Positions 45,144-53,635 of a DNA stretch of 64,000 bases are shown one piece after another. The position numbers were made by a program, and so were the translations under genes. Location: assembly GCA_014656495.1 (NCBI GenBank), contig BNCN01000004.1, positions 501,071 to 565,070 on the forward strand, given 5' to 3'. The stretch's first letter is position 1. The number at the start of each line of letters is the position of its first letter. The notes below the pieces were generated by a model that was not told where the DNA came from, did no database searches, and saw only the letters and a program-made list of their open reading frames with translations. The stretch comes from Comamonas sp. KCTC 72670 (lineage in GTDB: Bacteria; Myxococcota; Myxococcia; Myxococcales; Myxococcaceae).

Positions 45144-45965
45144 TCAGGACACGGCCTGGTGGGTCTGGAAGATGCTCCCGTAGTTGTAGAGGTTGTTGTC
45201 GTACGGGGTGATGGCGTCATCGGCCTTCTTGGTGCACGCCGCGGCGGTGGGGTCGAAGGCCTGGTACTCGCCCTTGTCGTCCTTGAACTCCACCCACGCG
45301 TGGTCGCCCCGGCCCGTCTTCCCGAAGACGACGCGCGCGTCCACGCCGGCCTTCTCGAAGCGCTGCTCGGCCTCGATGGCCATGTCCACGCAGACGCCCG
45401 CCTGCGTCTTGTCGAACGTGCTGGCGTTCTTCATGGCGGCGTCCCACGTCTTGCCGCCCGTGTAGTCATACGTCCAGTCCGTGGCCTGCTGCGCGATGTC
45501 CTTGGCCACCGCGTCCGCGCTCTTGCCGGACGGCGGGCCCTTCTCCCCCTGCGCCTTGGCGGGGGCGGGCGCCGGCTGCTCCTTGGCGGGCGCCGGCGTG
45601 GGCTGCGCCTGGGTGGGCGGCGGCGTCGGCTGCGCCTTCTTGCCCTGGGGCTTGGCGGGCTCGAAGCTGTCGGCGCGCCAGTTCTGCTGGAAGCGCGACT
45701 CGGCCGGCTTCGGGCACGCGCCCTTCGCACCCTCGCTCTTCACGCCCTTCGCGCCCTCACCCCTCAGGAGGCCCTCCTTCGTCAGGCCCATCTTCTTCAA
45801 GAGGTCGGCGAACTCCTGAGGCTGCTTCGCGGAGTCCACCGTCCTCGCCGTCGAGCCGTCCGCGTTGACGACCTTCACCACGACGTTCTGTGACGCCTGC
45901 GCGGCGGCGGGAGCGCGGTTCGCGCAGGAGCTGGGGGACGGGCGCGACAGAGAGGAGATGGCCAT
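45144..45965 (-). CDS. Transglutaminase-like (papain-fold) protein with Pro/Ala/Lys linker
   Basis: 273 aa from the ATG at 45965; an in-frame ATG at 46118 would add 51 residues of poor quality, and neither start has a strong Shine-Dalgarno. No clear signal peptide. After a variable N-terminus (about 1-90) comes a Pro/Ala/Lys/Gln-rich linker (PTPPPTQAQPTPAPAKEQPA). The C-terminal domain shows the transglutaminase-like triad: Cys in AGVCVDMAIEAEQRF (about 192), His in GDHAWVEFKD (about 221), Asp in AFDPTAAA (about 238). Such domains act as peptidases or cross-linkers of proteins or peptidoglycan peptides. The substrate is unknown, and the linker suggests an extended or wall-spanning protein. 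Confidence 0.6.
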   Translation of the reverse strand: MAISSLSRPSPSSCANRAPAAAQASQNVVVKVVNADGSTARTVDSAKQPQEFADLLKKMGLTKEGLLRGEGAKGVKSEGAKGACPKPAESRFQQNWRADSFEPAKPQGKKAQPTPPPTQAQPTPAPAKEQPAPAPAKAQGEKGPPSGKSADAVAKDIAQQATDWTYDYTGGKTWDAAMKNASTFDKTQAGVCVDMAIEAEQRFEKAGVDARVVFGKTGRGDHAWVEFKDDKGEYQAFDPTAAACTKKADDAITPYDNNLYNYGSIFQTHQAVS

Positions 45966-46168
45966 GAGGGTCAGGTCCTTGAAGGCTGCGTGGGATGCCT
46001 GACCCAAGAGCACGGCGTGTGCCAACGCGGACGTGGCCGGGGGCGAGCGCCAAGTGCCTTGATTTACATGGGACGTGGGCCCCGCCGCCCGCGCGAAGGC
46101 CCTCGGCGCTGATGACACCCGTTGGCGGACTGGTGACCGGCGTCATCACCCCGTGACGGTGCTCCGTG

Positions 46169-47518
46169 TCACGCCGGGACGGATGGCCTGACCATGAAGC
46201 GCAAGAGGCCGTACCCCACCACCGCGGACAGCAGCGAGCCCACCAGGATGCCCAGCTTGGCCTCCGTCAGCAGCTCCGGCTGCCCGGGGAAGGCCAGCCC
46301 CGCGACGAAGAGCGCCACGGTGAAGCCGATGCCCGCCACCACCGCCACGCCGTGGAGCTGCGGCAGGCTCGCGCCGCCGGGCCGCTCCGCCGCGCCCAGC
46401 TTCACCGCGCCCCAGGTGAAGAGGAAGATGCCCACCTGCTTGCCCACGAAGAGGCCCGCGATGATGCCCAGCGGCAGCGGACGCAGCAGGTCGCCCCAGC
46501 CCATGCCCGCCAGCGAGATGCCCGAGTTGGCCAGGGCGAAGAGCGGCACGATGCCGTACGCCACCGGGACATGCCACAGGTGGACGAAGCGGTTGAGCGG
46601 CGGCTCCAGCTCCTCCAGCCGCTCCTCGATGTAGAGGATCTGCGCGCCCCGGGCCGTCTCGTCCACGGGCGTCTGGAGCGTCCGGTCCACGTAGCGGCCC
46701 AGCTCCTCCAGCACCTGCCGGCCCGGGCGCAGCGGCCTCGCGGGGATGAACAGGCCGAGCACCACGCCAGCCAGCGTGGCGTGGATGCCGCCGTGGTGCA
46801 TGGCGTACCAGAGCGCCGCGCCCGCGAGCGCGTAGGCCACGCCGTTGCGCACCTGGAAGTGATTGAGGCACGCCAGCACGGCGAGCACGCCCACGCCCGC
46901 GAGCAGCCAGCCGACATGCAGGCCCGAGCCGTAGAAGAGCGCGATGACCAGGATGCCGCCGATGTCGTCGAAGATGGCCAGCGCGGTGAGGAACACCACG
47001 AGCCCATGGCTCACCCGCGCCTTGACCAGCGTGAGGCAGCCAATGGCGAAGGCGATGTCGGTGGCCATGGGGATGGCCCAGCCGGCCTGGGCGGGCGTGC
47101 CGTAGTTGAAGGCGGAGTAGACGAGGGCCGGGACAATCATCCCGCCCATCGCGGCGATGAGCGGCAGCACCGCGCGGGAGAAGGTGCGCAGCTCGCCCGA
47201 GCTCAGCTCGCGCTTGATCTCCATGCCGACGACGAAGAAGAACAGCGTCATCAGCCCGTCGTTGATGAGCTCCCGGAAGGTGAAGTGGCCCTGCGTGCCC
47301 GCCACCCCCACCACCATCCGGGCGTCGAAGAGCGCGGAGTAGGCGGAGGCCCACGGGGAGTTCGCCCACGCGAGCGCGGCCACGGCGCACAGCGCCAGCA
47401 GGATGCCGCTGGCGGCCTCCAGCCGGAAGAAGGCCTGGATGGGGGCCACGGCCACGCGGAAGAGCGCGGGGAGGGGAGGCCGGGGGCGGGCCTTGTCGGA
47501 GGTGGGGGTCTGCGGCAT
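46169..47518 (-). CDS. nhaA: Na+/H+ antiporter NhaA
   Basis: 449 aa, twelve membrane segments. FRLEAASGILLALCAVAALA opens the family. LMTLFFFVVGMEIKRELSSG, ATDIAFAIGCLTLVKARVS and ALAIFDDIGGILVIALFYG contain the ion-binding Asp pair (FDD, equivalent to D163/D164 of E. coli) and the unwound TDIAFA helix. LFALANSGISLAG and VGKQVGIFLFTWGAVKLG follow. Longer than the E. coli protein by a hydrophilic N-terminus and a loop near residue 280-310 (DETARGAQILYIEERLEELE) seen in actinobacterial and myxobacterial forms. It exchanges sodium for protons at the inner membrane for pH and salt homeostasis. Divergent from mutS, 132 bp between starts. Confidence 0.93.
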   Translation of the reverse strand: MPQTPTSDKARPRPPLPALFRVAVAPIQAFFRLEAASGILLALCAVAALAWANSPWASAYSALFDARMVVGVAGTQGHFTFRELINDGLMTLFFFVVGMEIKRELSSGELRTFSRAVLPLIAAMGGMIVPALVYSAFNYGTPAQAGWAIPMATDIAFAIGCLTLVKARVSHGLVVFLTALAIFDDIGGILVIALFYGSGLHVGWLLAGVGVLAVLACLNHFQVRNGVAYALAGAALWYAMHHGGIHATLAGVVLGLFIPARPLRPGRQVLEELGRYVDRTLQTPVDETARGAQILYIEERLEELEPPLNRFVHLWHVPVAYGIVPLFALANSGISLAGMGWGDLLRPLPLGIIAGLFVGKQVGIFLFTWGAVKLGAAERPGGASLPQLHGVAVVAGIGFTVALFVAGLAFPGQPELLTEAKLGILVGSLLSAVVGYGLLRFMVRPSVPA

Positions 47519-47650
47519 GCGGCGCGCAAGATGCCTCGCGTGCCTGAGGGCCGCATCCGTTTTCGGCGGCGGGCCCCAGGGAGTGTCGGCCGCGAGTGAT
47601 AAGGGAACTCGGCGGGTAGGAAACCGGTTCGTTGATCCGGGGGTGGGGCC

Positions 47651-50440
47651 ATGAGAGAAGGGCAGGCAATGGCCGTGACGCAGCAGGCGAAGGCAGGCAG
47701 GAGCGCAGCGGTGGAGCTCCCTGGGGACATGACGCCGGAGGTGGGGACGGTGAGCGAGGGTGCGGGCACCCGCGAGATCGCCTCCCTGACCCCCATGATG
47801 CGGCAGTATTTGGAGGTGAAGGCGCTCAACCCGGACGCGTTGCTGTTCTTCCGGCTGGGTGACTTCTACGAGATGTTCTACGAGGACGCGATCAAGGCCT
47901 CGGAGATCCTCCAGATCACCCTCACCGCGCGGGCCAAGGGCGCGGACAAGGTGCCCATGTGCGGTGTCCCCTACCACGCGGCGCGGCGCTACATCGGCCG
48001 GCTCGTGTCGGAGGGCCTGAAGGTCGCCATCTGCGAGCAGGTGGAGGAGCCGGGCAACGGGCCGGGCATCGTCCGCCGCGAGGTCACGCGCGTCATCACG
48101 CCGGGCATGGTGCTGGACGAGGAGGTGCTGGAGCCGCAGGCCAGCAACTTCCTGGCGGCCGTGTCCTGGAGCGACAAGGGCTGGGGCGCGGCGCTGCTGG
48201 AGGCGTCCACCGGTGAGTTCCTGGCGCTGGAGGCCCCTGGCATCGCGGAGCTGGCGGAGGCCCTGTCGCGCGTGGAGCCGCGGGAGCTCCTGGTTCCGGA
48301 TGGCAAGCGGGACGCGCCCGAGGTGACGCAGCTGTGCGCCCGGCTGGCACGCACGCCGGCGGTGGCGGAGGGCGAGGCCGCGTCCTTCGAGCCCACGCGG
48401 GCCGCGGGCTACCTGCGGAGTCACTTCGCGGTGCAGTCGCTGTCCGCCTTCGGGCTGGATGACGCCCCCCTCGCGGCGGGGGCCGCGGGCGCGGCGCTGC
48501 GCTACCTGAAGGACACGCAGAAGACGGCGGCGGCGCACGTGGACCGGCTGAGCCGGCAGGAGCGCGGCGGCAACCTGCTGATGGACGAGTCCTCGCGGGC
48601 GAACCTGGAGGTGCTGCGTTCGCTGCGGGACGGCGGGCGCAAGGGCTCGCTGCTGGGCGTCCTGGACAAGACGGTGACGAGCCTGGGCGCGCGCAAGCTG
48701 GCGCGGTGGCTGGCGTCGCCGCTGGGCTCGCTGCCGGAGATCCACGCGCGGCTGGACGCGGTGGAGGAGCTGTCCGGGCGCAGCGTGTGGCGCGAGGAGC
48801 TGGCCAGCATCCTCAAGGAAGTGGGCGACCTGGAGCGGCTGTGCGGCCGGCTCTCGCTGGGGGCTGGCAACGCGCGGGACCTGCGGGCGCTGGGCGTGTC
48901 GCTGGCGCAGCTGCCCCGCGTGGCGGCGGTGCTGGGGCGGTGTGAGTCCGCGCTGCTCAAGTCCCTGACGGGGCCGCTGTCCGCGTTGCCGGAGCTGGCG
49001 GAGCTGCTGGCTCGCGCCGTGGCGGACGAGCCGCCGGTGACGCTGAAGGACGGCGGCATGATTCGCGCCGGCTACGACGCGGAGCTGGACAAGCTGGTGG
49101 CGCTGTCCACGCACGGCAAGGACCTGCTGCTCCAGATTGAGCAGCGGGAGAAGGAGCGCACGGGCATCTCCTCGCTGAAGGTCCGCTACAACAAGGTCTT
49201 CGGCTACTACCTGGAGGTGACGAAGTCGAACCTGGACCGGGTGCCCAAGGACTACATCCGCAAGCAGACCACGGTGAACGCGGAGCGCTTCGTCACGCCG
49301 GAGCTGAAGGAGTACGAGGAGCAGGTGCTCACGGCCGAGGAGCGGCGGTGCACGCTGGAGCTCCAGCTCTTCGAGGCGCTGCGGGCGAAGGTGGTGGCGG
49401 CGGCGCCGCGCATCCGGTCCGCGGCGGAGGCGGTGGCCACGGGGGACTCGCTGTTGTCCTTCGCGCGCTGCGCGGCGGAGTACGGCTACACCCGGCCGGA
49501 GGTGGATGCCTCGGAGGCGCTGAGCATCACCGCCGGGCGGCACCCGGTGGTGGAGCGCATGCTGGGAGCGGGGGACTCCTTCGTGCCCAACGACGTGCGC
49601 CTGGACCCGGCGGAGGACGCGCAGCTCCTGGTGATCACCGGCCCGAACATGGCCGGCAAGAGCACGGTGATGCGGCAGGTGGCGCTGACGGCGCTGATGG
49701 CGCAGGCGGGCTCCTTCGTTCCGGCGAAGGCGGCGCGCATCGGCCTGTGCGACCGCATCTTCACGCGCGTGGGCGCGGCGGACAACCTGGCGCGCGGGCA
49801 GTCCACGTTCATGGTGGAGATGACGGAGACCAGCCACATCCTCCACCACGCCACGCGCAAGAGCCTCATCATCCTGGATGAGATTGGCCGCGGCACGTCC
49901 ACGTTCGACGGCCTCTCCATCGCCTGGGCGGTGGCGGAGCACCTGCACGACACGGTGGGGGCGCGGGCGCTGTTCGCCACGCACTACCACGAACTGGTGG
50001 ACCTGGCCCGCGAGCGGACGCGGGTGAAGAACCTGTGCATCGCCGTGAAGGAGCAGAACGGCAAGGTCATCTTCCTGCGCAAGCTGGTGCCGGGTGGGGC
50101 CAGCCGCTCGTACGGCATCGAGGTCGCGAAGCTCGCGGGCCTGCCGCCGGAGGTCGTGGGGCGCGCCCGGGAACTGCTGCAGAACCTGGAGTCCGGGGAG
50201 CTGGATGATGCGGGCCGGCCCCGGGTGGCCGTGCGCCAGCCCCAGGGTGGACGGCGGGCGGCCTCGGCTTCGCCGGGCCAGCTCGGCCTGTTCGGCGCGG
50301 ATCCAGCGCCCACGGCCGCGGCGGGGCCGACTCCGGCGCAGCAGAAGGCGCTGGAGGGGCTCAAGGCGGCCACCATCGACCGGATGACGCCGCTGGACGC
50401 GCTCAACCTGCTGGCGAAGCTCCAGCGGGAGCTGGAGTAG
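47651..50440 (+). CDS. mutS: DNA mismatch repair protein MutS
   Basis: 929 aa from the ATG at 47651; a second ATG at 47669 has a better Shine-Dalgarno (AAGGG 7 nt upstream) and may be used. Domain I has the mismatch-reading FYEMF (RLGDFYEMFYEDA). Connector and lever domains follow, then YNKVFGYYLEVTKSNLDRVP (clamp to core). The ATPase domain has Walker A GPNMAGKSTVMRQ, the STFMVEM segment, Walker B LIILDEIGRGTSTFDG and ATHYHELVDL. The C-terminal tail ends with the helix-forming LDALNLLAKLQREL. It binds mispairs as a dimer and recruits MutL. No mutL nearby. A 12-bp hairpin follows. Confidence 0.96.
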   Translation: MREGQAMAVTQQAKAGRSAAVELPGDMTPEVGTVSEGAGTREIASLTPMMRQYLEVKALNPDALLFFRLGDFYEMFYEDAIKASEILQITLTARAKGADKVPMCGVPYHAARRYIGRLVSEGLKVAICEQVEEPGNGPGIVRREVTRVITPGMVLDEEVLEPQASNFLAAVSWSDKGWGAALLEASTGEFLALEAPGIAELAEALSRVEPRELLVPDGKRDAPEVTQLCARLARTPAVAEGEAASFEPTRAAGYLRSHFAVQSLSAFGLDDAPLAAGAAGAALRYLKDTQKTAAAHVDRLSRQERGGNLLMDESSRANLEVLRSLRDGGRKGSLLGVLDKTVTSLGARKLARWLASPLGSLPEIHARLDAVEELSGRSVWREELASILKEVGDLERLCGRLSLGAGNARDLRALGVSLAQLPRVAAVLGRCESALLKSLTGPLSALPELAELLARAVADEPPVTLKDGGMIRAGYDAELDKLVALSTHGKDLLLQIEQREKERTGISSLKVRYNKVFGYYLEVTKSNLDRVPKDYIRKQTTVNAERFVTPELKEYEEQVLTAEERRCTLELQLFEALRAKVVAAAPRIRSAAEAVATGDSLLSFARCAAEYGYTRPEVDASEALSITAGRHPVVERMLGAGDSFVPNDVRLDPAEDAQLLVITGPNMAGKSTVMRQVALTALMAQAGSFVPAKAARIGLCDRIFTRVGAADNLARGQSTFMVEMTETSHILHHATRKSLIILDEIGRGTSTFDGLSIAWAVAEHLHDTVGARALFATHYHELVDLARERTRVKNLCIAVKEQNGKVIFLRKLVPGGASRSYGIEVAKLAGLPPEVVGRARELLQNLESGELDDAGRPRVAVRQPQGGRRAASASPGQLGLFGADPAPTAAAGPTPAQQKALEGLKAATIDRMTPLDALNLLAKLQRELE

Positions 50441-50473
50441 GGCGTTTGGGCGGGCTCCGCTCGTGGGGCTTCG

Positions 50474-50503
50474 GTGAGGCCCGCGCTCCATCGCGGGCCT
50501 CAC
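50474..50503. terminator. Hairpin terminator after mutS
   Basis: A perfect 12-bp stem (GTGAGGCCCGCG / CGCGGGCCTCAC) with a 6-nt loop, 33 bp after the mutS stop and 12 bp before the convergent gene's stop at 50516. Likely shared. Confidence 0.7.
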
Positions 50504-50515
50504 GTTGCCCAGTGC

Positions 50516-51286
50516 TCAGAGGTACGTTCTCACCGGGTGCACGCCGCGATCGGCCTTGAGCGTGGCCTTGGGGCCCTCGCCTCCGTGGATCACCGCCTCG
50601 ATGCGGTTGTTCGCGGGGGCATGCGGGCTCGCCGGTACGCATTCGGCGTCAGCCTCGGCCAAGGGCAGGTCCGGCCGGGTCTGTTGGATTCGATAGGTGA
50701 TCGGCGGCACGTAATTGACGTCTTCCTGGAATGCGTACCGCGACAGGGCATGCTCGACGCGTGAGTAGGCACATGCGTTACCGGAGCGGGAGGGTCTCGC
50801 CGCCGCGGCCTGAGTTTCCTGGACCGGCGGGACGCTGCTGGGCAGGGACCGGCGCTGTCGGATGAGCCTGCTCGATGCGACGGCATCACAACCAAACTCC
50901 AGGGCGCTGAACGTGTAGGGCTTCAACGCCATGGGGGAGCTCGGGTCGGTCTCCGGTTCGGAGGGCGTGGCCTGGGATGCATCAAGTTCCGACTCAGGAA
51001 CCAACTTGGTGCTGCACTCCAGGGGGTGACCATTCTGCTGGGTAATGAAGACCACGCGCAGTTCACTGACGTACCGGGCGCCCGAGGCTTCAGCCCGTTC
51101 GAGCAGTGCGAGGACCAGATCGGTACCGTCCTGGTCCTTTTCAAAGGGGATGGAGATGGACCACGCATCCATGACAGCGCGCTGCGCCAGGTCCGCTGGG
51201 GCGAGTTCCACGGGGGCAACAGGCCGTGAGCTATGTGCACATCCCACGAAGAACGACAGAGACACGGCCAGGAGTGAGTAACGCAT
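50516..51286 (-). CDS. Hypothetical lipoprotein
   Basis: 256 aa from the ATG at 51286, GGAGG 8 nt upstream. Signal peptide with lipobox-like SFFVGC (Cys16). The mature part has SISIPFEKDQDGTDLVLALL and SGARYVSELRVVFITQQNGH, which look like a folded alpha/beta domain, then KPYTFSALEFGCDAVA, an Arg/Ser-rich central part and YAFQEDVNYVPPITYRIQQT. I do not recognise the family. Base composition is visibly less GC-rich than mutS. It sits first in a block of three minus-strand genes of similar composition. Confidence 0.6.
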   Translation of the reverse strand: MRYSLLAVSLSFFVGCAHSSRPVAPVELAPADLAQRAVMDAWSISIPFEKDQDGTDLVLALLERAEASGARYVSELRVVFITQQNGHPLECSTKLVPESELDASQATPSEPETDPSSPMALKPYTFSALEFGCDAVASSRLIRQRRSLPSSVPPVQETQAAAARPSRSGNACAYSRVEHALSRYAFQEDVNYVPPITYRIQQTRPDLPLAEADAECVPASPHAPANNRIEAVIHGGEGPKATLKADRGVHPVRTYL

Positions 51287-51399
51287 GGGCTGACCTCCAG
51301 ATTCGTTGTCCCCATAACGTGGTCTCGTGGGAGATATATCTACTTGGCTGCAGGGAGCAGGGGCCGTCACCGGCAGGTGATGCTGCTGAAGAACGGGTA

Positions 51400-51416
51400 G
51401 CAGCCATTTCGGCTGC
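51400..51416 (-). terminator. Weak hairpin downstream of the VCBS-repeat protease
   Basis: GCAGCC-ATTTC-GGCTGC, a 6-bp stem in the 267-bp gap between the protease stop (51554) and the lipoprotein start (51286). It could be a weak terminator or part of the lipoprotein leader; nothing else in this gap is recognised. Confidence 0.25.
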
Positions 51417-51553
51417 CGCTGGACCGAGGAATCCAGGTGTCGGTAGAGAAGACGTGGTCATTGTCTGTGGTTGTGACTCGGTGCGGCGACTCCATCGGCC
51501 ACGACAGTCCAGTAGCCCACCCGCTGATTCAGCAAGCCGTTGCGATGGGCGCT

Positions 51554-53449
51554 TCAGAAGTCTGCCCAGAGCGTCGTGGCGAGTGACGAACCGGTCGACA
51601 GGCTGACAAACCATTCGCCGTAGGCTGGGTAGAAGTTGGTGAGGTCTGAGCGGCCATCGCCATTGAAGTCCCCCACCATTTGGGCTGTCCATCCACTGTT
51701 CGTATAGAAGTCAGCCCACAGACGCGTCGTGAAGCCCGAACCGGTCGACAGGCTGACCCACCATTCTCCGAAGGTGGGGTGGAAGTTCGCGATGTCCGAG
51801 CGGCCATCGCCGTTGAAGTCCCCTACCACCTGGGAGGTCCACCCGCTGTTGGTAGTGAAGTCTTCCCAGAGGCGTGTCGTGAAGCCCGAACCAGTCGACA
51901 GACTGACAAACCACTCACCGAAGGTGGGGTGGAAGTTCGCGATGTCCGAGCGGCCATCGCCGTTGAAGTCCCCCACCACCTGGGAGGTCCACCCGCTGTT
52001 GGTGGTGAAGTCTTCCCAGAGGCGTGTCGTGAAGCCCGAGCCGGTTGACAGGCTGACCCACCATTCTCCATAGGCTGGGTGGAAGTTCGCGATGTCCGAG
52101 AGTCCATCGCCGTTGAAGTCTCCCACCACCTGTGAGGTCCACCCGCTGTTGGTGGTGAAGTCTGCCCACAGACGCGTCGTGAAGCCCGAACCGGTCGACA
52201 GGCTGACCCACCATTCTCCATAGGCTGGATGGAAGTTCGCGATGTCCGAGAGTCCATCGCCATTGAAGTCTCCCACCACCTGGGAGGTCCACCCGCTGTT
52301 CGTGGTGAAGTCCTCCCAGAGACTTGTGGTGAAGGTGGAGCCCGCTGACAAGCTGACCCACCATTCGCCGTGGGCTGGGTGGAAGTTGGCGATATCCGAG
52401 AGTCCATCGCCGTTGAAGTCCCCCACTACCTGGGAGGTCCACCCGCTGTTGGTGCGGAAGTCCGCCCAGGGAACCGTCATGAATGCGGTTCCAGTTGAGA
52501 GGTTCATCCACCAAGTGCCTGTGGATGTGTCGAACATCGCGGTATCGGAGCGCCCATCGCCATTGAAGTCTCCAGCGAGGTGGGTGGTCAGTTGACGTGA
52601 GGGGCCCGGGATGTTGAAAGGATAGAGCGTGGCGGCACCCATCTTGTCCAGGTTGGTCAGAGCCAGATCGCCGGTGGTCGATCCATTGCAATGGGGGTAG
52701 TGCATGACGGAGGCCGCGTCATAGGAAGTCAGCGGCCGCCAAGCGCTGTCCTCGAAGCATGTACCTGCTTCTGGCCGCGTATGCTCATGCCGGAATCCAA
52801 GTGCATGGCCAATCTCATGCCGCAAAATCCCAGTTAGCGTCCAGGGCGAGATGTGCCCAAATGCGGTGTTGTCGATGAGTATGTTGCGGTTGACGCGGTC
52901 CGAGTTGGGAAAGAACGCGCGAGCGAGGTACTGGCCGAGGACATCCACTGGACGCACGTCAAACAAGACCGAGCGAGTGCTGGCGTTGCATTGAGCGTCA
53001 AACGTGCTCACGTGGATGAATCGAACGTTGGCGGCCAACGTCCAGGCTTGGGCTGCCTGTTCCATGGCCGCTACGACGACGCTGTATTTGGGCCCGAAGT
53101 CGGTGCTCACACAATAGGTGAGATTGAGCGCTTCGTAGGGACTCCACCTGACGTCAGTGCCCCCCAGCGTGTGGACGGCCAAGCCGTCTCGACGCTTCCC
53201 CGTCTCGTCGGGGGAGAACCTAGCCTCGTAGACGAGCTTGAGTTCGGCGAGGCTGGCGGCAGTTTCGTCTCCGTTATAGATGTAGATGCCGCTGTCCGGC
53301 TCTTGCCACGCCCTTGCGGTGAACTCCTCGAAAGACATGGTCTCGATCGGAGTATGTGGGGCGAGAACCTCCCCCGGTGGCGAACAACTCGTCAGGCACA
53401 AGGGGCTGATGCCAGCAATCAAGAGCCCGCACAGATATCGATTCTTCAT
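51554..53449 (-). CDS. Secreted zinc protease lipoprotein with seven FG-GAP/VCBS repeats
   Basis: 631 aa from the ATG at 53449; AAGGAG 8 nt upstream. Signal with lipobox-like LCLTSC (Cys22). A pro-segment (SFEEFTARAWQEPDSGIYIY) leads into an astacin/matrixin-type metzincin: zinc motif RHEIGHALGFRHEHTRP at about residues 208-224 and Met-turn SVMHYPH at about 247-253. From about 285 to the end there are seven repeats of about 50 residues with GDFNGDGxSDxANF (Ca-binding DxNxDGxxD) and GEWWVSLSTGSGF, giving an FG-GAP/VCBS propeller like that of integrin-type lectins. It probably binds surfaces or glycans and degrades protein. The C-terminal repeat block ends exactly at the stop. A LuxR-type gene lies 186 bp upstream on the same strand. 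Confidence 0.85.
   Translation of the reverse strand: MKNRYLCGLLIAGISPLCLTSCSPPGEVLAPHTPIETMSFEEFTARAWQEPDSGIYIYNGDETAASLAELKLVYEARFSPDETGKRRDGLAVHTLGGTDVRWSPYEALNLTYCVSTDFGPKYSVVVAAMEQAAQAWTLAANVRFIHVSTFDAQCNASTRSVLFDVRPVDVLGQYLARAFFPNSDRVNRNILIDNTAFGHISPWTLTGILRHEIGHALGFRHEHTRPEAGTCFEDSAWRPLTSYDAASVMHYPHCNGSTTGDLALTNLDKMGAATLYPFNIPGPSRQLTTHLAGDFNGDGRSDTAMFDTSTGTWWMNLSTGTAFMTVPWADFRTNSGWTSQVVGDFNGDGLSDIANFHPAHGEWWVSLSAGSTFTTSLWEDFTTNSGWTSQVVGDFNGDGLSDIANFHPAYGEWWVSLSTGSGFTTRLWADFTTNSGWTSQVVGDFNGDGLSDIANFHPAYGEWWVSLSTGSGFTTRLWEDFTTNSGWTSQVVGDFNGDGRSDIANFHPTFGEWFVSLSTGSGFTTRLWEDFTTNSGWTSQVVGDFNGDGRSDIANFHPTFGEWWVSLSTGSGFTTRLWADFYTNSGWTAQMVGDFNGDGRSDLTNFYPAYGEWFVSLSTGSSLATTLWADF
51560..52600 (-). 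repeat. 150-bp near-identical tandem repeats (FG-GAP units)
   Basis: About seven tandem 150-bp units within the protease gene. Core blocks such as CGGCCATCGCCGTTGAAGTC recur at exactly 150-bp spacing (51801 and 51951), many copies differing at only a few positions, which suggests recent duplication or gene conversion. Assembly of this area may be sensitive to copy number. Confidence 0.85.
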
Positions 53450-53635
53450 CGACCATCTCCTTGGTGAAAGCAATTGTTAGACATGGGTACAGTCTTGGAC
53501 GTGGCGGACGGAGTTGCTCACAGGGCGATCTAGCTCTGTTTTTGAGAAGTGGCTGCCGCCAGCGAGGGGTCGGTAATGCCACTCTACGGATGCGTGACGA
53601 ACGTTGCGTCCCCCAAATGGGGTACGTGGAACCCG

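Noticed and set aside
46152-46173. Short inverted repeat (CGTGAC / GTCACG) at the nhaA stop
   Set aside because: Only 6 bp with a 10-nt loop, and it overlaps the coding end; too weak to call a terminator.
47519-50503. Upstream extension of the nhaA frame across the mutS region on the minus strand
   Set aside because: It is the antisense of mutS with shadow composition; the ATG at 47518 gives a normal NhaA length.
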